NCBI GenBank assembly: GCA_028829895.1
Contig: CM054177.1
Location: 79,901,163-79,965,162, forward strand
Length of the DNA: 64,000 nt
From: Sinotaia quadrata
Taxonomy: Eukaryota; Mollusca; Gastropoda; Architaenioglossa; Viviparidae
Direction: 5' to 3'
The notes beneath the pieces are model-generated. The model had not been told where the DNA came from. It searched no databases and was given only the letters and a program-made list of their open reading frames with translations. Of this stretch, positions 9,180 through 20,664 are shown in pieces. Position 1 is the stretch's first letter. Each line of letters opens with the position of its first letter. Both the position numbers and the translations under genes were made by a program.

Positions 9180-10614
9180 TGCGCGTGTACACATTGTAAG
9201 GGTTTTTGCCTATACTATAAGTCTGCAACAACTATATATTCTTTCTACAACTATAATATTTTTTTTTAAAAAAAGAAACAGTTTACAGATACTATAAGTA
9301 AAAGGAAACATGTTTGTCGTGAAGACAACTATTATTATCAAATCACACTATTACAAGGGGGGACAACTCTTTCTCACTTGCGTTTCTGAATATTCAGAAA
9401 GAACATTAAGGACGCTAAAATAATATTTTTATACTAAAACTATGAAATGCGCAGCCACCCCATGAAATAAATAAACAAATAAAAATAAATTTAAAAACAT
9501 GAAAAAATCTAATGGGGGGAAGGCATCCAATCATCTTTTTGAGCTGCGTTGCAATATTAACTGTAAACAGTCGTAAATAATGCGACAGCCGGCGAGCGAA
9601 CGAAGGAGCAGCCAGTCTTTAAAAGAACTGATAACATCTGAATACTGTAATTTCGCCCCTCAATCAAAGGAGTCTCCTGAACATAAGACAAAATTAAGAA
9701 GAAAATTAAAGAACCAGTTTGGTATAGTTGGGAGTGGGTGAAGTGAAGATGGGAGAAGTTATACTGAGGGTGAACGCCGACCAAATCCTGAAGAAAGAAA
9801 ATAGAATAGCTAGCTGGTATTTGTGCAGGCATTTAAGAAAATACTGACGCTGCCTTATAAACAAGATTAGTCGCCACGAAAATATTCTAAGAAAATTGCC
9901 ATTCTTCAACAGTTTTCACTGAGTCTGTTTAATTACATCGAGTGCACTTGATCGCCTTGCAAGCACTGACACAGTTCTACTTTATTAACGAGTTACAAGT
10001 CGGTTACACCCGTATTCGATAATCCCATTGTAACGAGACTTAAAGCAAATCATTGTAATTGATGTCCGTTAATGTAAACTCCAATGTGGGACGACTGGGG
10101 GGAAAATCCTAAATTAGAAACCTACCAGTTTTCGATGCTTTTGGGTGAACTAGATTTGGGCAAATACTGAATTGCTCCAGGGGAATAACTTAACGGCAAA
10201 TTGTGAGAGAATTATTTCCCTTTAACCTGACGCGAGTGGACGACAAGAACAACGCAAGACCTATTTTCTTCCTTTCAATTTGTATTTAAAAAGAAAAAAA
10301 GGTCTATCATTATTTTTCAAGAGATACGCAATTTCCTTTGCACAAAAGAGTGTAATACGACGCTGAAATAGAAATATTGAGATAGTAATATTTTAAACAA
10401 AATATTTATTGGTCTATTAAGAGGTCTAATGGGTCTTGTACTTTTACTTTTTACTTTATTTACTGTTGCCGCTGCTAATAATACCATTAATAATCTATTA
10501 CTACTTCTTCTGTTGCTATTAACACCACTACAATTAATACTGTTACTTTGTTGCTGTTACTACTTTACTATTTCTGTTTTTACTATACCATTACTACTAC
10601 AGCATGAGATCTAC
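9180..10614. other. Non-coding sequence without recognised features
   Basis: AT-rich unique sequence has short A/T runs and a TTA/CTA-rich stretch at 10430-10600. The open frames here are low-complexity Leu-rich or short. I see no element termini. Confidence 0.5.
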
Positions 10615-11460
10615 TACTATATCTCTATATATAGTTTTCCAGCTCTATAATGCTAAAGCATCCTTGACCTTCGAGCATGTGGGTTTTTTCACATAGCCAT
10701 TTTTATTCTTGACTACGTGCGAGTTTATTGGAGCGACGCTAAAACGTCCTTGACCTTCGAGCTCGTAAGAGGTTTATTCCCATGGCCAGCTTTATGTTGC
10801 ATTTTCGCGTTCTGAGTACTCATAAAAAAAAAACCGATGTTCAAGGTAATTTACTCAAATTTTCATTCACAATATGACTTATAATCAATCATGTGGGAGT
10901 TTTTTTGAGCCACATGGCCAATTTTATGTTGTATTGTCGCATTCATGGGAATGAAGAGAGGTCGGGGAAGGGAGGGTGGGTGGGGAAGGAGGGAATCAAG
11001 GAAGAAGGAAGGGAGGGAGAAAGAGGGATGAGTATTTTCCAGCCATCATATGATGGGTGGACAATTCCTTCCCTCACTCCCTTCCTTCCTCCATCCCCCC
11101 ACTGTCCATCCCCACCTCCCTTACCATTCCCATGAATGCAAGAATACAACATAAAGCTGGCTCAAAAAACTCCCACATGATTGATTATAATTCATATTGC
11201 GAGTGAAAATTCGAGTAAATCACCTTGACTATCGATTCCTTTGATGAGGACTCAGAACATGACAATGCAACATAAAGCTGGCCATGTGAAAAACTCCACG
11301 TACTCGAAGGTCAAGAACGCTTTAGCATTGCTAAAAAAAACCCTCCTATGTTTTTGAAGGTAAAGCTGGCCATGTGCAAAACCCCCAAGTGCTTGAAGAT
11401 CAAGGACAGTTTAGTGTTATACAAGAGCTGGAAAATTATATACATATATTTATACAGGAT
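10615..11460. mobile_element. Foldback palindrome, arms ~410 bp
   Basis: Two long arms are inverted copies of each other about a centre at CCATCATATGATGG (11043-11056). Paired blocks run outward: a GA-rich/CT-rich tract, CATTCATGGGAATG with its complement, CACATGATTGATTATAA and its complement, the AAATTTTCATTCACAAT block, CATGGCCAGCTTTATGTTG, and CCTTGACCTTCGAG with CTCGAAGGTCAAG. The outermost AGAGCTGGAAAA pairs with TTTTCCAGCTCT. The right arm has an extra ~80-base module. There is almost no spacer. No transposase is seen, and a foldback-type element or an inverted duplication are both possible. Confidence 0.8.
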
Positions 11461-11650
11461 GGAAGTTTTCACATGGCCATGGAGGGAGGGAAGAAAGAAA
11501 GGAGGGAGGAGAAGGGAGGGAAGAATGGAGAGTTGGAGGGAGGGAGGCAGGGATGGAGGAAAGTAGGGAGGGAAGGAATTTTCCACCCATTTGACCGGTG
11601 GCAAATACTCTATAAAAACGTAAGTATGTATTGAGCAAGGTGGATACTTA
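11461..11650. repeat. GA-rich tract with a partial duplicate of the foldback module
   Basis: This holds TTTCACATGGCCATGG, a ~95-base GGAGG/GAAAG purine run, then TTTTCCACCCAT and CCGGTGG. The order of motifs copies half of the neighbouring palindrome, so it is probably a partial duplication of it. The purine strand could form triplex-prone DNA. Confidence 0.6.
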
Positions 11651-12069
11651 CAGGTGCGACACAGGACGGATATTTACAAGATTTGAAATAAAGCAAATAC
11701 ACAAAAGAAGAGTGTAAATGTTGGGATGGAATTTATAAAGTCAGACAGGTGCTTTTCTCTGGAGATGGTCAGTGAAATACAGCAGAGAAGAAATCTTGTA
11801 TTTGATTCTGCAGTATGCAAGCGACAAGCGCAGTGAGTGGAAAACAGGAATTATGTCTTGGGTTTTAGAATTTTAATGAAAAGAGTGCTTTTACTTTGTA
11901 GACACTGCAGCAGGCAGACCACAGAGAATCTGAAGTATCCAGGTTTTGATGACACTGATAAATACGTGAAAGCTTGTATGGTTTCACGTGAGTGAGGCTG
12001 AGACATGAGTTAGAGACTGCAATTCACGGTATGATGCATTGCAAGAGATATATAACATGATAAAATGAG
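11651..12069. other. Non-coding sequence without recognised features
   Basis: Unique sequence lies between the foldback element and the LTR-like fragment. No coding potential or repeats were recognised. Confidence 0.45.
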
Positions 12070-12580
12070 AGACAACTTTAGGAATCTTTATTAATACTTC
12101 TCCAGAAGACACCACTCGTCTCACTCACCTGTCGGATATGCGGGCATTGTAAACGTTTTTCTCTTTTCCATAGTAAAGACATTTACCACACAAAAAATTT
12201 CAGTAGGTGGAAAACGTCTTATTATAGAAGAAGACAAATCCGTATTTAATCTATATTTAGCAAGTCCCCATCCACCCACTTTCTTTATGAATATGTGTAA
12301 GAAGGTCAATAAATTTAACAATAAATTTATTAAATCAACAAACAAATATATACATATGACAAATACAATGAAATAGATTACTTGACATCAATATTTCCAC
12401 AAACCCACAGTCGAATAATTTAATCTACACAGTCTATATATCTTAAAATACAATTCAACAATTCATAACAATTCACAGGTAGTTCTTATCAGACAATAGA
12501 AATAGAGATAAATGATAATAGTCTTTATATAGCCATATTTAGACAAAGCCACAATTGTCTTTTGCACGGGTCTGACTTTT
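12070..12580 (-). mobile_element. LTR-like repeat family 1, 3'-half fragment (copy F)
   Basis: Read on the - strand it matches the second half of the copy at 47855-49112. Shared blocks include GCAAAAGACWATT, TTGAATTGTATTTTAAGATAT, GTTTGTTGATTTAATAAA, AAAGTGGGTGGATGGGG, GCTAAATATAG and GATTTGTCTTCT. The match ends near TTAATAAA. On the same strand it follows directly after the gag-like frame, consistent with an internal region preceding a truncated LTR. Confidence 0.75.
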
Positions 12581-12585
12581 TCCCT

Positions 12586-13161
12586 TCAGTCATTGCAGTT
12601 GGTGTTTGGGGAAAAAGCCTGTCTTATTTCCTTTTCTTGAGTCTGAGTCGAGTTGACTTTCATGGAAGGTGGAATTTTCCACGTGATGTTAGTTTGTGAT
12701 TCACTGTTCATCAATGATGGCTTATGTGACATGGAGAGATGTTTTAGGAGAACATCATGTAGCTTCGTAATTTTTTCAATAGCTTGATTGACTACATAGT
12801 TGTCTTCAGCATCCTCAAGAAGGGCCCAGATCAGTTCTTTAGAAAATATTGTTGAGTTCTTGGTTTTCTGACTTGATTAGATAGTCATTAGGTGATCGTT
12901 TCTTTGTGCCCTGTTTCTTTGTGTCCTGTTTTTTGTGCCCTGTTTTTTGTGCCCTGTTTCTTTGTGTCCTGTTTCTTTGTGTCCTGTTTCTTTGGATGTC
13001 CACGTTATTGTGTAGTCTTTGATGTTGAGTTCTTTCTCATCAGAATCTTCTTCTCCAGAATTTTCTGTATCTGAATTTTTTACTTCTTCTATTTCCGTCT
13101 TTTCTTCATTTTTCTCCTTTTTATTCTGGTTCTGATTCTCTAGCCGCATGATGTAAGCCAT
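12586..13161 (-). pseudogene. Acidic gag-like reading frame with one stop; retroelement-associated, unidentified
   Basis: A - strand frame of 192 codons starts MAYIMRLENQNQNKKEKNEE and is rich in Glu, Lys and Asn. It then has a block of six to seven KETGH/KKQGTKN repeats encoded by a ~14-base tandem repeat. One TAA stop follows (12877-12879), after which the same frame stays open for ~97 codons (SKELIWALLEDAEDNYVV, EKITKLHDVLLKHL, TNITWKIPPSM) to its end. An open frame on both sides of a single stop, with protein-like composition, suggests a recently broken gene. Its position immediately upstream of an LTR-like fragment on the same strand suggests a retroelement internal ORF. No zinc knuckle or other diagnostic motif was seen and no family was recognised. 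Confidence 0.5.
12898..12990. repeat. ~14-bp tandem repeat (CCTGTTTCTTTGTG)
   Basis: Six to seven copies of CCTGTTTCTTTGTG or the shorter CCTGTTTTTTGTGC follow one another. On the - strand they encode the KETGH / KKQGTKN block of the gag-like frame. Length changes of one base between units shift the amino-acid reading while keeping the frame open. Confidence 0.85.
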
Positions 13162-13730
13162 CCTGCTCTGAAAAAGGGCTTGGGAATAGAGTTGGCTGTT
13201 GCTCTAGTGCTTCGCCTGTCCATCCTTAAATCAGTAATCCGTCCAAAAAGGTGAGGAGCAAAGAGTTGGCACGTCCAATCTACTCAGTTGCTGGCAGTCG
13301 AATGCTTTTGAGTTGTTTTTGTTGTTGTTCAAGTAGTGGGGGCGCTTCAGGCTTTCGCCGCAACGTTGATGTTGGCCGTAGCTCTCCGCTATTTGTGTCA
13401 CTAGGTGTTTGTTTATGCGCGCTGGTGCCGCTGGTGCGGCCCTGAACGGGGCTTCGGTAATTAGTTGTCTCCTGCTCGCTGATTGGTGGCCTGGTTGGTC
13501 TTGCCTCACTGATTGATCGCTCGGCTCAAGTTGTCTGCCTGCCTGTATACAAAATAAAATCTTTATCCGCATTAGAATTTCATGAACTTGGAACTGTTTT
13601 AAAATGGTGTGACATCATCGCCATCTTTTTTTTTTTGTTGACATCACTATATGGAACATGTTTATTTCCTTTTCTCACCTCCAGCTCTCTCAAAGCACGT
13701 CCATTGTCTCCAACTACGCAGGACGTTAAT
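13162..13730. other. Non-coding or decayed retroelement 5' region
   Basis: Sequence at 13230-13560 is less AT-rich than its surroundings. On the - strand it holds a 113-codon frame rich in Gln, Ser and Arg just upstream of the gag-like frame. It may be the leader or an upstream part of the same element. No motif was recognised. Confidence 0.35.
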
Positions 13731-13732
13731 AT

Positions 13733-13912
13733 TTCAGTTGTGTGTGTGTGTATTTGCACATATATATATGTACGTATGTGTATGTGTGTAATTCTTGTAT
13801 ATGTGTATATACACGTACGTATGTGTGTATGCATGTATGTGTCTATGTATATGTATGTATGTGTGTATGTATATGTGTGCATGTGTATGTATGTATATGT
13901 GCGTGCGTGCGG
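13733..13912. repeat. TG/TATG-rich low-complexity tract
   Basis: About 180 bases alternate TGTG, TATG and TACG motifs. Open frames on both strands here (Cys/Val/Tyr-rich or His/Thr-rich) are artefacts of the repeat. Confidence 0.9.
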
Positions 13913-15300
13913 GGGAGGTGTATACAGAGCAAACAAAGTTACTGGTCAATAGATCTGATATCTGGCGTTTAGTTCTGTCCAAGTAGTAAGTATACTTGTT
14001 TAATTGTTGTTACCTTTCGTAGCCTGTCTTGGTCACATGTGGAGATTGTTGCATCCGTTGTTATTTTTGTGTTACAATTTGTTGTATATGCTTCTCCCTT
14101 TGTTCTTTCTGTGGGTATGATTTGAGAGAAAGGTGGATGGTTGCTGTCATTTTGTTGATAATTTGACTTCAGGTTCTGGTGGTAGAGGCAGTTGGAACCT
14201 TGTTTAGTGTAGAGTCTCTAGTAAGCTATCCAATTCTTCCTGTCCTTGGAAAGTTTTATTAAGTGTGCATTGAGTTTTTATGACAGCACAGTTTTCGTCT
14301 GCTCTTTTCCTTTTGGGATGAAGCAGTCTATGTATTTGGAGGTATATTTCCCTGTACACTTGTATTTGTAGTCTAGTCTGCTTACGTTATATTTCGGTTT
14401 TGTGTTCTCTTCCTTCCCTTTAGATTGTACTGAATAGTTGCCATTCACCCCAATCTCCCCCATCCATCCAGTTTTCTTAGTAGTAGCTGGTGGTCTGAAT
14501 CCGATTTTAGTGATGTCATGTAGTTGGCAAAGGCTGTGAATTCAGTGAGATAGTTCGTTATGTTTCGTAGTCTGAATATTCAAAATCATATTTGTTGATT
14601 AGATCAGTGCTGGACGACTGTGTTGTTGAGCTTTTTTTTTTTTTTGCATTAACGTCATTCCAATACTTGTCATATGAATGTCATTAATCTCTCGTTTAAT
14701 ACAGTTTTGATTTCAGCGAATTTCTGTATTCGATTATGTAAATAATCAAACAAACGTTTTATTTATATAAAAAATGTAAAATAAATTGGTCGCCATTTTA
14801 GTCATAGTTTACAAAATTTAGTCAAGCGAGAAATGTATTGTGCTTAAAAGATTGAATTGATAAAATGAAATTCGATACTAACGTATTTACAAATTAATGA
14901 AATGAAATAAATTAAAATATTAGAAAATAATAATACACCCTGACATGTTCTACAATAATAGTTATAAAAATTCGTATATTTTACACTTACACAAATACAT
15001 GTCCTAGTATGCACACCGAAAAATTATTCTAAATTGAAAATATTAAAATAAAATAATGCACCTTGAATTTACTACAACAATAGTTATAAATATTCGTATA
15101 TTTTACACTTCCTAAAATACATGTTCTCCTATGGACCAAGAAAAATTATAATTATCAGTTAATTGAAACAAAAATGGCTGACACCTTCCAAGGTCAACGG
15201 ATGCTGGGTTTTGAAAAGATAGGGAGTACAATTTTTGATTAAGAATACTCGAAATTTTGATGATGTATCATGAATTTATGTAAGTCTTTTTTTTGTCTCA
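13913..15300. other. Non-coding sequence without recognised features
   Basis: AT-rich sequence with one short local duplication: a block with ATACACCCTGACATG, TACTACAACAATAGTTATAAA and TTCGTATATTTTACACTT-like parts occurs near 14930 and again near 15050 at ~120 bases. No gene or complete element was recognised. Confidence 0.45.
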
Positions 15301-15450
15301 GTGAATGTGTGTTTATCTGTTTCTGCGTGTGTTTGTGTATTTGTTTCAGTGTGATTTTGTGTATCCGTTGCAGTGTGTGTTTGTGTATCTTATTCAGTGT
15401 GTGTGTGTGTGTGTGTGTGTGTTGATGTATTTGTTTCAATGTGCGCTTGT
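15300..15450. repeat. TTGTGTGTTT-like repeats and (GT)n
   Basis: Degenerate copies of TCAGTGTGTGTTTGTGTAT (about 24-30 bases) lead into a pure GT run at 15394-15422. Long frames on both strands arise from the repeat. Confidence 0.85.
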
Positions 15451-16388
15451 CTACTTGTTTCATGTTTTGTATGGACCTTGCATCTGAATATTAGTGTCTA
15501 TTTAGGAAAAATTAATTCTTTCATGAGAAAAAAATTGTCAGTATCAATTCACGTGGACAGTTGTCTTGTAATTATTTTTCTCAGTGATTGTTGTGAAGAC
15601 CCTTGGTCATTCATTTCTTATGTTATGTGCTTCTCTCCCCACTTGTTCAGTCCTGCTAGAGAAAGAGAGAGAGAGAGAGTTGGGAGCGAGGGAGGGGGAA
15701 GAGAGAGACCCAGAGGAAAAAACAGAACAGGCAGAGAAATAAAATAAAAAATATAATTATAAAAATCTTAAAAGAAATATTTCGAAACAAAATTAAATCT
15801 TGCAGAAAATGTTTTAAATATCTTTTTATTTCAGTATTATTTACATACATGACCTGCAAAGAGAATTTTACGATATTGGTTTACAGAAAATGCAGTTCTT
15901 TAAAATTATGCAACATTAAATGTGAAATTATTTTTTCATCAATATCTAAGTCAATACATATTAACGAAAAAATATTGGATTGTAAGGAAAATAAAACTGT
16001 GTTGCCATAGTTCAATGGTTGGTTGAGAAATAGTCTTTTCCTTTACTAACAGCTAAGTCAATGTACTGTAATTTGTTTTTCGTAAAATGTTTCAAACAGT
16101 GCAAGAAATGCTAAAGCTAGAGCAGTAATTGTTAAATTAAGAAGGAAAGTGTTGAAAAGAAGGAAAACTATGTTAGATTTTGGCCTTAATAAATGCTACG
16201 GCACGAAAAGAGATTCTTGACCATTATTTCCATGAGATTTTGGAAGTATTCTGCAGGCAAGATTTCTTTTGAAAGTGAACAGGGAGGTGTGGGATTTTGC
16301 ACGGTGTTCATAATGACTCTGGGCACGCAAAATTATATGTCGACATGATTTTTCTTAACACCTGAACAATGAGTAGCAGTGGGACATC
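15450..16388. other. Non-coding sequence with a GA tract
   Basis: Contains a GAGAGA run at 15658-15685, then AT-rich unique sequence. No coding signal was recognised. Confidence 0.45.
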
Positions 16389-16590
16389 GACCATTACGAT
16401 CATAATGGCCATGTTTACAGAAGTCTATCCTATTGGCAAGTTCTTATGTGTTGGTGACCATTACGATCATAATGGCCATGTTTACAGAGGTCTATCCTAT
16501 TGGCAAGTTCTTATGTGTTGGTGACCATTACGATCATAAAGGCCATGTTTACAGAGGCCTATCCTATTGGCAAGTTCTCGAGTTGGAGAC
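16389..16590. repeat. 67-bp minisatellite, 3 copies
   Basis: Three units at exactly 67-base spacing carry GACCATTACGATCATAATGG and TCTATCCTATTGGCAAGTTC. Further diverged relatives of the motif (GGCCATGTTTCC-like, AAGTTTC) continue to about 17600, so this is the youngest part of a larger decayed array. Confidence 0.9.
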
Positions 16591-17640
16591 CAACGAACGA
16601 TGGGACGTCGTATGTGTGTGTGTTTCATTCATGAATAGGGAAAGAGTCAGCTGACAGGGTTTCTTTGTTATAAACCATTGTGACATAAATATGGAGAGTA
16701 TTTTCTAGTTACTGGGTCCTTATCTGTCAATGAATATTTTGATCAAGGGCAGGGAAGTAAGGATTCCCTTGATAGGCCAACAAGTACTTGTGCTTCATTG
16801 AATATTGACCATACTGACCACATTTATGGAGACTATTTGGCACGTTCCAACCCCCACCCCCACCTCACCCCTCAATATGTATATAAAGAAATGATCAGGA
16901 AAGTTATTTTTGTGCAAGATTTCCTTAGTGGGTATACAGATAGTAGTTGATTTTTATGCAGAAGTTTCTTCCGGCCATTTCCATTATATCCTTGTGAAAA
17001 CTAATCTGTTGATATGTTTCCTGGGGTAGATCAACAAAAGAACTGGGACTTAACTAGATCTATTGTGTTCTATTATGACAAGGGTATATAACGTCTTTTG
17101 TTGGCAAGTTTCGCTTTGCATTATAAGCTGGGAGTGGTGGACTTTGCTTCGCCATTTTCCATTATTACTACGAGTATGACAAGTGTCTATTTGTATATGA
17201 GCTAGGAGTAGTGGGACTTTGCTTGGCCATGTTCCATTATTATTATGGGTATGACAAATTTCCCTTTGTATGTGAACTAAGAGTAGTGGGACTTTTGTAG
17301 TCACCACCATTAGATTCATGATTGCGAAGACTAATTAGTAGGAACATTTTAATTAGTAGGGAAAGAAAGTGTATATTTAATTGGAACGTTTTCTTGCCAT
17401 GGCTAAGTTTGACAATGAATATAAAAATGACTGTGCTTAAATGCAATTCATGGTAGGAAACACAGAGTATATTTGTTAGAATTTTACTTGGCAATGACCA
17501 TTATGACCAAGAACATAGAACTAAACTGTCAACAAGTAAGACAATAGAGTGCATTGTTGGAATCTTACCTGGCAAAGATTATTATTAATATTACTAGGGA
17601 AATTAATCAGTAGACAAATGTATTTTGGAAACGATATATA
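16591..17640. repeat. Degenerate ~80-bp repeats (CCATTATTACTAYGRGTATGACAA)
   Basis: At 17090-17310, about 2.5 copies of a ~79-base unit share AGTAGTGGGACTTTGCTTGG, CCATTATTAYTAYGRGTATG and TTTGTATRTGARCTA. Around them are weaker relatives with GGAAAGT and CTTGGCAATGACCATTATGACC. This appears to be an old tandem family related to the 67-bp array. Confidence 0.55.
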
Positions 17641-17873
17641 CAAAGTATATTTATTAATATGTTACCCGTCAATAATTGTTTAATTTGCCCATTGAATTGA
17701 ATCGATATGTGAGCAAATTTTCTTAGGTTGGCGAAAACAACAGTGTAGCAATATAAGATTGCAATTTTAATTTGGCAGTTTCTGACAAATGATCGTTGTA
17801 ACCATGGATAGGAATTGTGATTTTGAAAACTTTAGACTGTGAACAAAATATAACGGGCTGTATGCGATTCTCG

Positions 17874-18040
17874 CTTAATTATAATGACTGAAGTCAACCT
17901 CACTCGTGTCACCAATGAGGGCCAAACACTTAATTATAATGACTGAAGTCCGCTTCACTCGTGTCTCCAATGAGGGCCAAACACTTAATTATAATGACTG
18001 AAGTCCACCTCACTCGTGTCACCAATGAGGGCCAAACACT
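17874..18040. repeat. 55-bp minisatellite, 3 copies
   Basis: Three units spaced exactly 55 bases carry CTTAATTATAATGACTGAAG, CCTCACTCGTG and CCAATGAGGGCCAAACA with about 5 percent divergence. Confidence 0.92.
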
Positions 18041-18290
18041 TTATATAAAGCACTTTAGATAATGTTATATTTGGCACACATTTTGCAATGGGCATTATAA
18101 ATTGGTTTCAGATCAAACGAACAGCTCTTCTGACCATTTGTTGCAGTATCGCCCCTACTGCTGAAGTAATATGTTAAAATACTGATATGTCAACCATACG
18201 GCAACATTCAAATTTTATTTCCATAGCTGTGTGTTCTGAATTTTGTTTGTTTATGTAGAAAGAAGGTTTAAACAGTTTACTGCAGAGTAT
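18041..18290. other. Unique AT-rich sequence between minisatellites
   Basis: No gene or element was recognised in this short gap between the 55-bp array and the ~30-bp array. Confidence 0.4.
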
Positions 18291-19060
18291 CTAACAAGAC
18301 TGTTTTGGGGACAGAGAAAATGTCACAAGACTTTTCTGGTGACAGAAACATGTCAAGACTATTATGGGGACAGAAACATGTCAAAAGTATTCTGGGTCCG
18401 AAACATGTCGAGACTATTCTGGGGACAGAGAAAATGTCACAACACTTTTATGGGGACAGAAACATGTTAAGACGGTTATGGGGAGAGAAACGCGTCAAGA
18501 CTGATCTTTGGACCAGAAGCACGCCAAGACTATTATGGGGACGGAAACACGTCAAGACTATTATGGGGACGGAAACACGTCAAGACTATTCTGGGGACAG
18601 AAACATGTCAAGACTATTATGGGGCAGAAAACGTCACTATAAACTGTTATGTGGATAGAAACATGTTAAGACTATTATGGGGAGAGAAGCGTGTCAAGAC
18701 TATTCTGAGGACAGAGAAAATTTCACAAGATTGTTTTGGGGAGAGAAAAATGTCACTAACTGTTCTAGGGACAGAAAAATATTACAAGACTGTACTGGGG
18801 ACATGTAAAGTGTTACAAAACTGTACAGGGGCAGATAAATATTACAAGACTGTACTGGGGACAGAAAAATGTTACAAGACTGTACTGGGGACAGAAAAAT
18901 GCCACAAAACTACTCTGGGAATAAGAAAATATTTACAAGACTGTTCTGGGGATAGGAAAATGGTACGATCTATTCTGGGAGAGAAAATTTGTTACAAAAC
19001 TATTCAGGGAGAGAAAAAATGTCATTGAGACTGTTCTCGAGATATGCAACACGTTACAAG
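18290..19060. repeat. ~30-31 bp degenerate minisatellite (CTGTTCTGGGGACAGAAAAATGT), ~24 copies
   Basis: About 24 units share ACTRTTMTGGGGACAGARA and CATGTCAAG or ATGTTACAAG. Subfamilies are visible: CATGTCAAGACTATT in the left half and AAAATGTTACAAGACTGTACT in the right half. Unit lengths vary. Three overlapping + strand open frames over the array are repeat-derived. Confidence 0.9.
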
Positions 19061-19186
19061 TTGGACGAAGTTCTCTAGAGAACTTTCATGTCAAGTGTAA
19101 CTATTCTGGATAGAGAAAAATTCCAATTTCTTAACAAAGAACACTTCCTTATACAATACATGCTATGCGCGACCATTTTGTAGGAA

Positions 19187-19560
19187 AAGAAGCAGTTGAA
19201 GTAGAATGGTCACTACAGAAGCTGTTGAAGTAGAATGGTCACTGAGAAGCAGTTGAAGTAGAATGGTCACTACAGAAGCTGTTGAAGTAGAATGGTCACT
19301 GAGAAGCAGTTGAAGTAGAATGGTCACTGAGAAGCAGTTGAAGTAGAATGGTCACTACAGAAGCTGTTGAAATAGAATGGTCACTGAGAAGCAGTTGAAG
19401 TAGAATGGTCACTACAGAAGCTGTTAAGTAGAATGGTCACTGAGAAGCAGTTGAAGTAGAATGGTCACTAGAGAAGCTGTTGAAGTAGAATGGTCACTAC
19501 AGAAGCTGTTGAAGTAGAATGGTCACTGAGAAGCAGTTGAAGTAGAATGGTCACTAGAGA
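19187..19560. repeat. 28/30-bp minisatellite with alternating variants, ~14 copies
   Basis: Two variants alternate: AGCAGTTGAAGTAGAATGGTCACTGAGA and AGCTGTTGAAGTAGAATGGTCACTACAGA. Much of the array is a dimeric higher-order repeat of ~57 bases, broken in places by consecutive copies of one variant. Divergence is low, so it is young. Confidence 0.93.
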
Positions 19561-19749
19561 ATATGTATCTAACATAACCGTACGGACTATGAACGTGGAA
19601 TCGTAATCTTTTAAAAACATGATGATCCAAGTTACTATACGGCCAATAAAGACAGACACAAAATTAATATCAGAGAAGGAAAATGATTTCTTTAGAATGT
19701 TCTTATAGAGGATAGTCGTAGACTATAATGGTGCAAGAACTCATGTCAA

Positions 19750-19880
19750 AGCAGAAAAGTTCTCTATAAAATATAAAAGCTCTCTATAGAATATAAATGA
19801 AGTTTTCTATAGAATATAAAAGAAGGTCTCTATAGAATATAGAAGAAGTTCTCTATAGTAAGAGAAGTGTGTTTATAATA
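19750..19880. repeat. ~25-bp tandem repeat (TTCTCTATAGAATATAAAAG), ~5 copies
   Basis: Five to six short units share CTCTATAGAATATAAAAGAAG with small indels. Related CTCTATATTC-like fragments continue to 20000. Confidence 0.8.
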
Positions 19881-20660
19881 GGAAAAGAACACATGCCTCC
19901 AGAGAATGTGGATGTTAAAACGTATTTAATAAGGGAGGGGGGGGGAGAAGCATAAATTATAAAACCGATGGAAAAAAGGTTCTCTATATTCAAAATGTTT
20001 TAGAATATGTATCTTAGAATAGCCAAACTTTACTATTTTGGGGACAAGCACTGAAGTCAAAACAGAAAACAACAGGTTTCTATGGAAGATTTGTTTGGAA
20101 CTCGACTAATTTAGGAGAAGAACAAATATCAAAATGGAAAGAATATTCTCTAAAGAATGCACATGCAAAATACTGATATTTTAAGGATGGGTACAAACTA
20201 ATAAAGCTGAAACAGGTTTAAATATCAATCATGACTATATATAAAGTTCAAAATCCAACTTTATAAAGTGCGTAATAAATATGTGCTCCGATGAATGTAT
20301 GTTAACTTATAATGTTAATGTATAGCCAAAGTATTGATTAATGAAGTTATAATATCAGTTATAAAACAAAACAAAACCAAGCCGAAACGAAAGAAACCAA
20401 AAGAAATGAAACAAAATATAACTTCTCTCGAAAAGAAAATACGAAAACAAAAACGAAACTTAAATAAAGAAACAAAATAGGAGTAAAAAAAAAGAAGAAA
20501 TTGAATCCAGTCGAAACAAAACAAACATAGAAAAGAAAAAAAGAAACGAAACGAAATAAAATAATAACACTTAAGTTCTATTTTTAGTATGCAGGCCATC
20601 ACACAACAAGTTGGATTTCAACGGACGGTCGGTGGTGCTTTCTACCCTGCGGGACAGTGT
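19881..20660. other. AT-rich non-coding sequence with an A-rich purine tract
   Basis: A G-run (AAGGGAGGGGGGGGGAGAAG) lies near 19930. AAAC/GAAAC-rich A-tract sequence lies at 20360-20560. No gene was recognised; the Phe-rich - strand frame over the A-tract is compositional. Confidence 0.45.
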
Positions 20661-20664
20661 TAAG

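Noticed and set aside
18305..19028. Repetitive protein with RNMSRLLWGQ-type motifs
   Set aside because: It is derived from the ~30-bp minisatellite. Unit length varies and frames change between segments.
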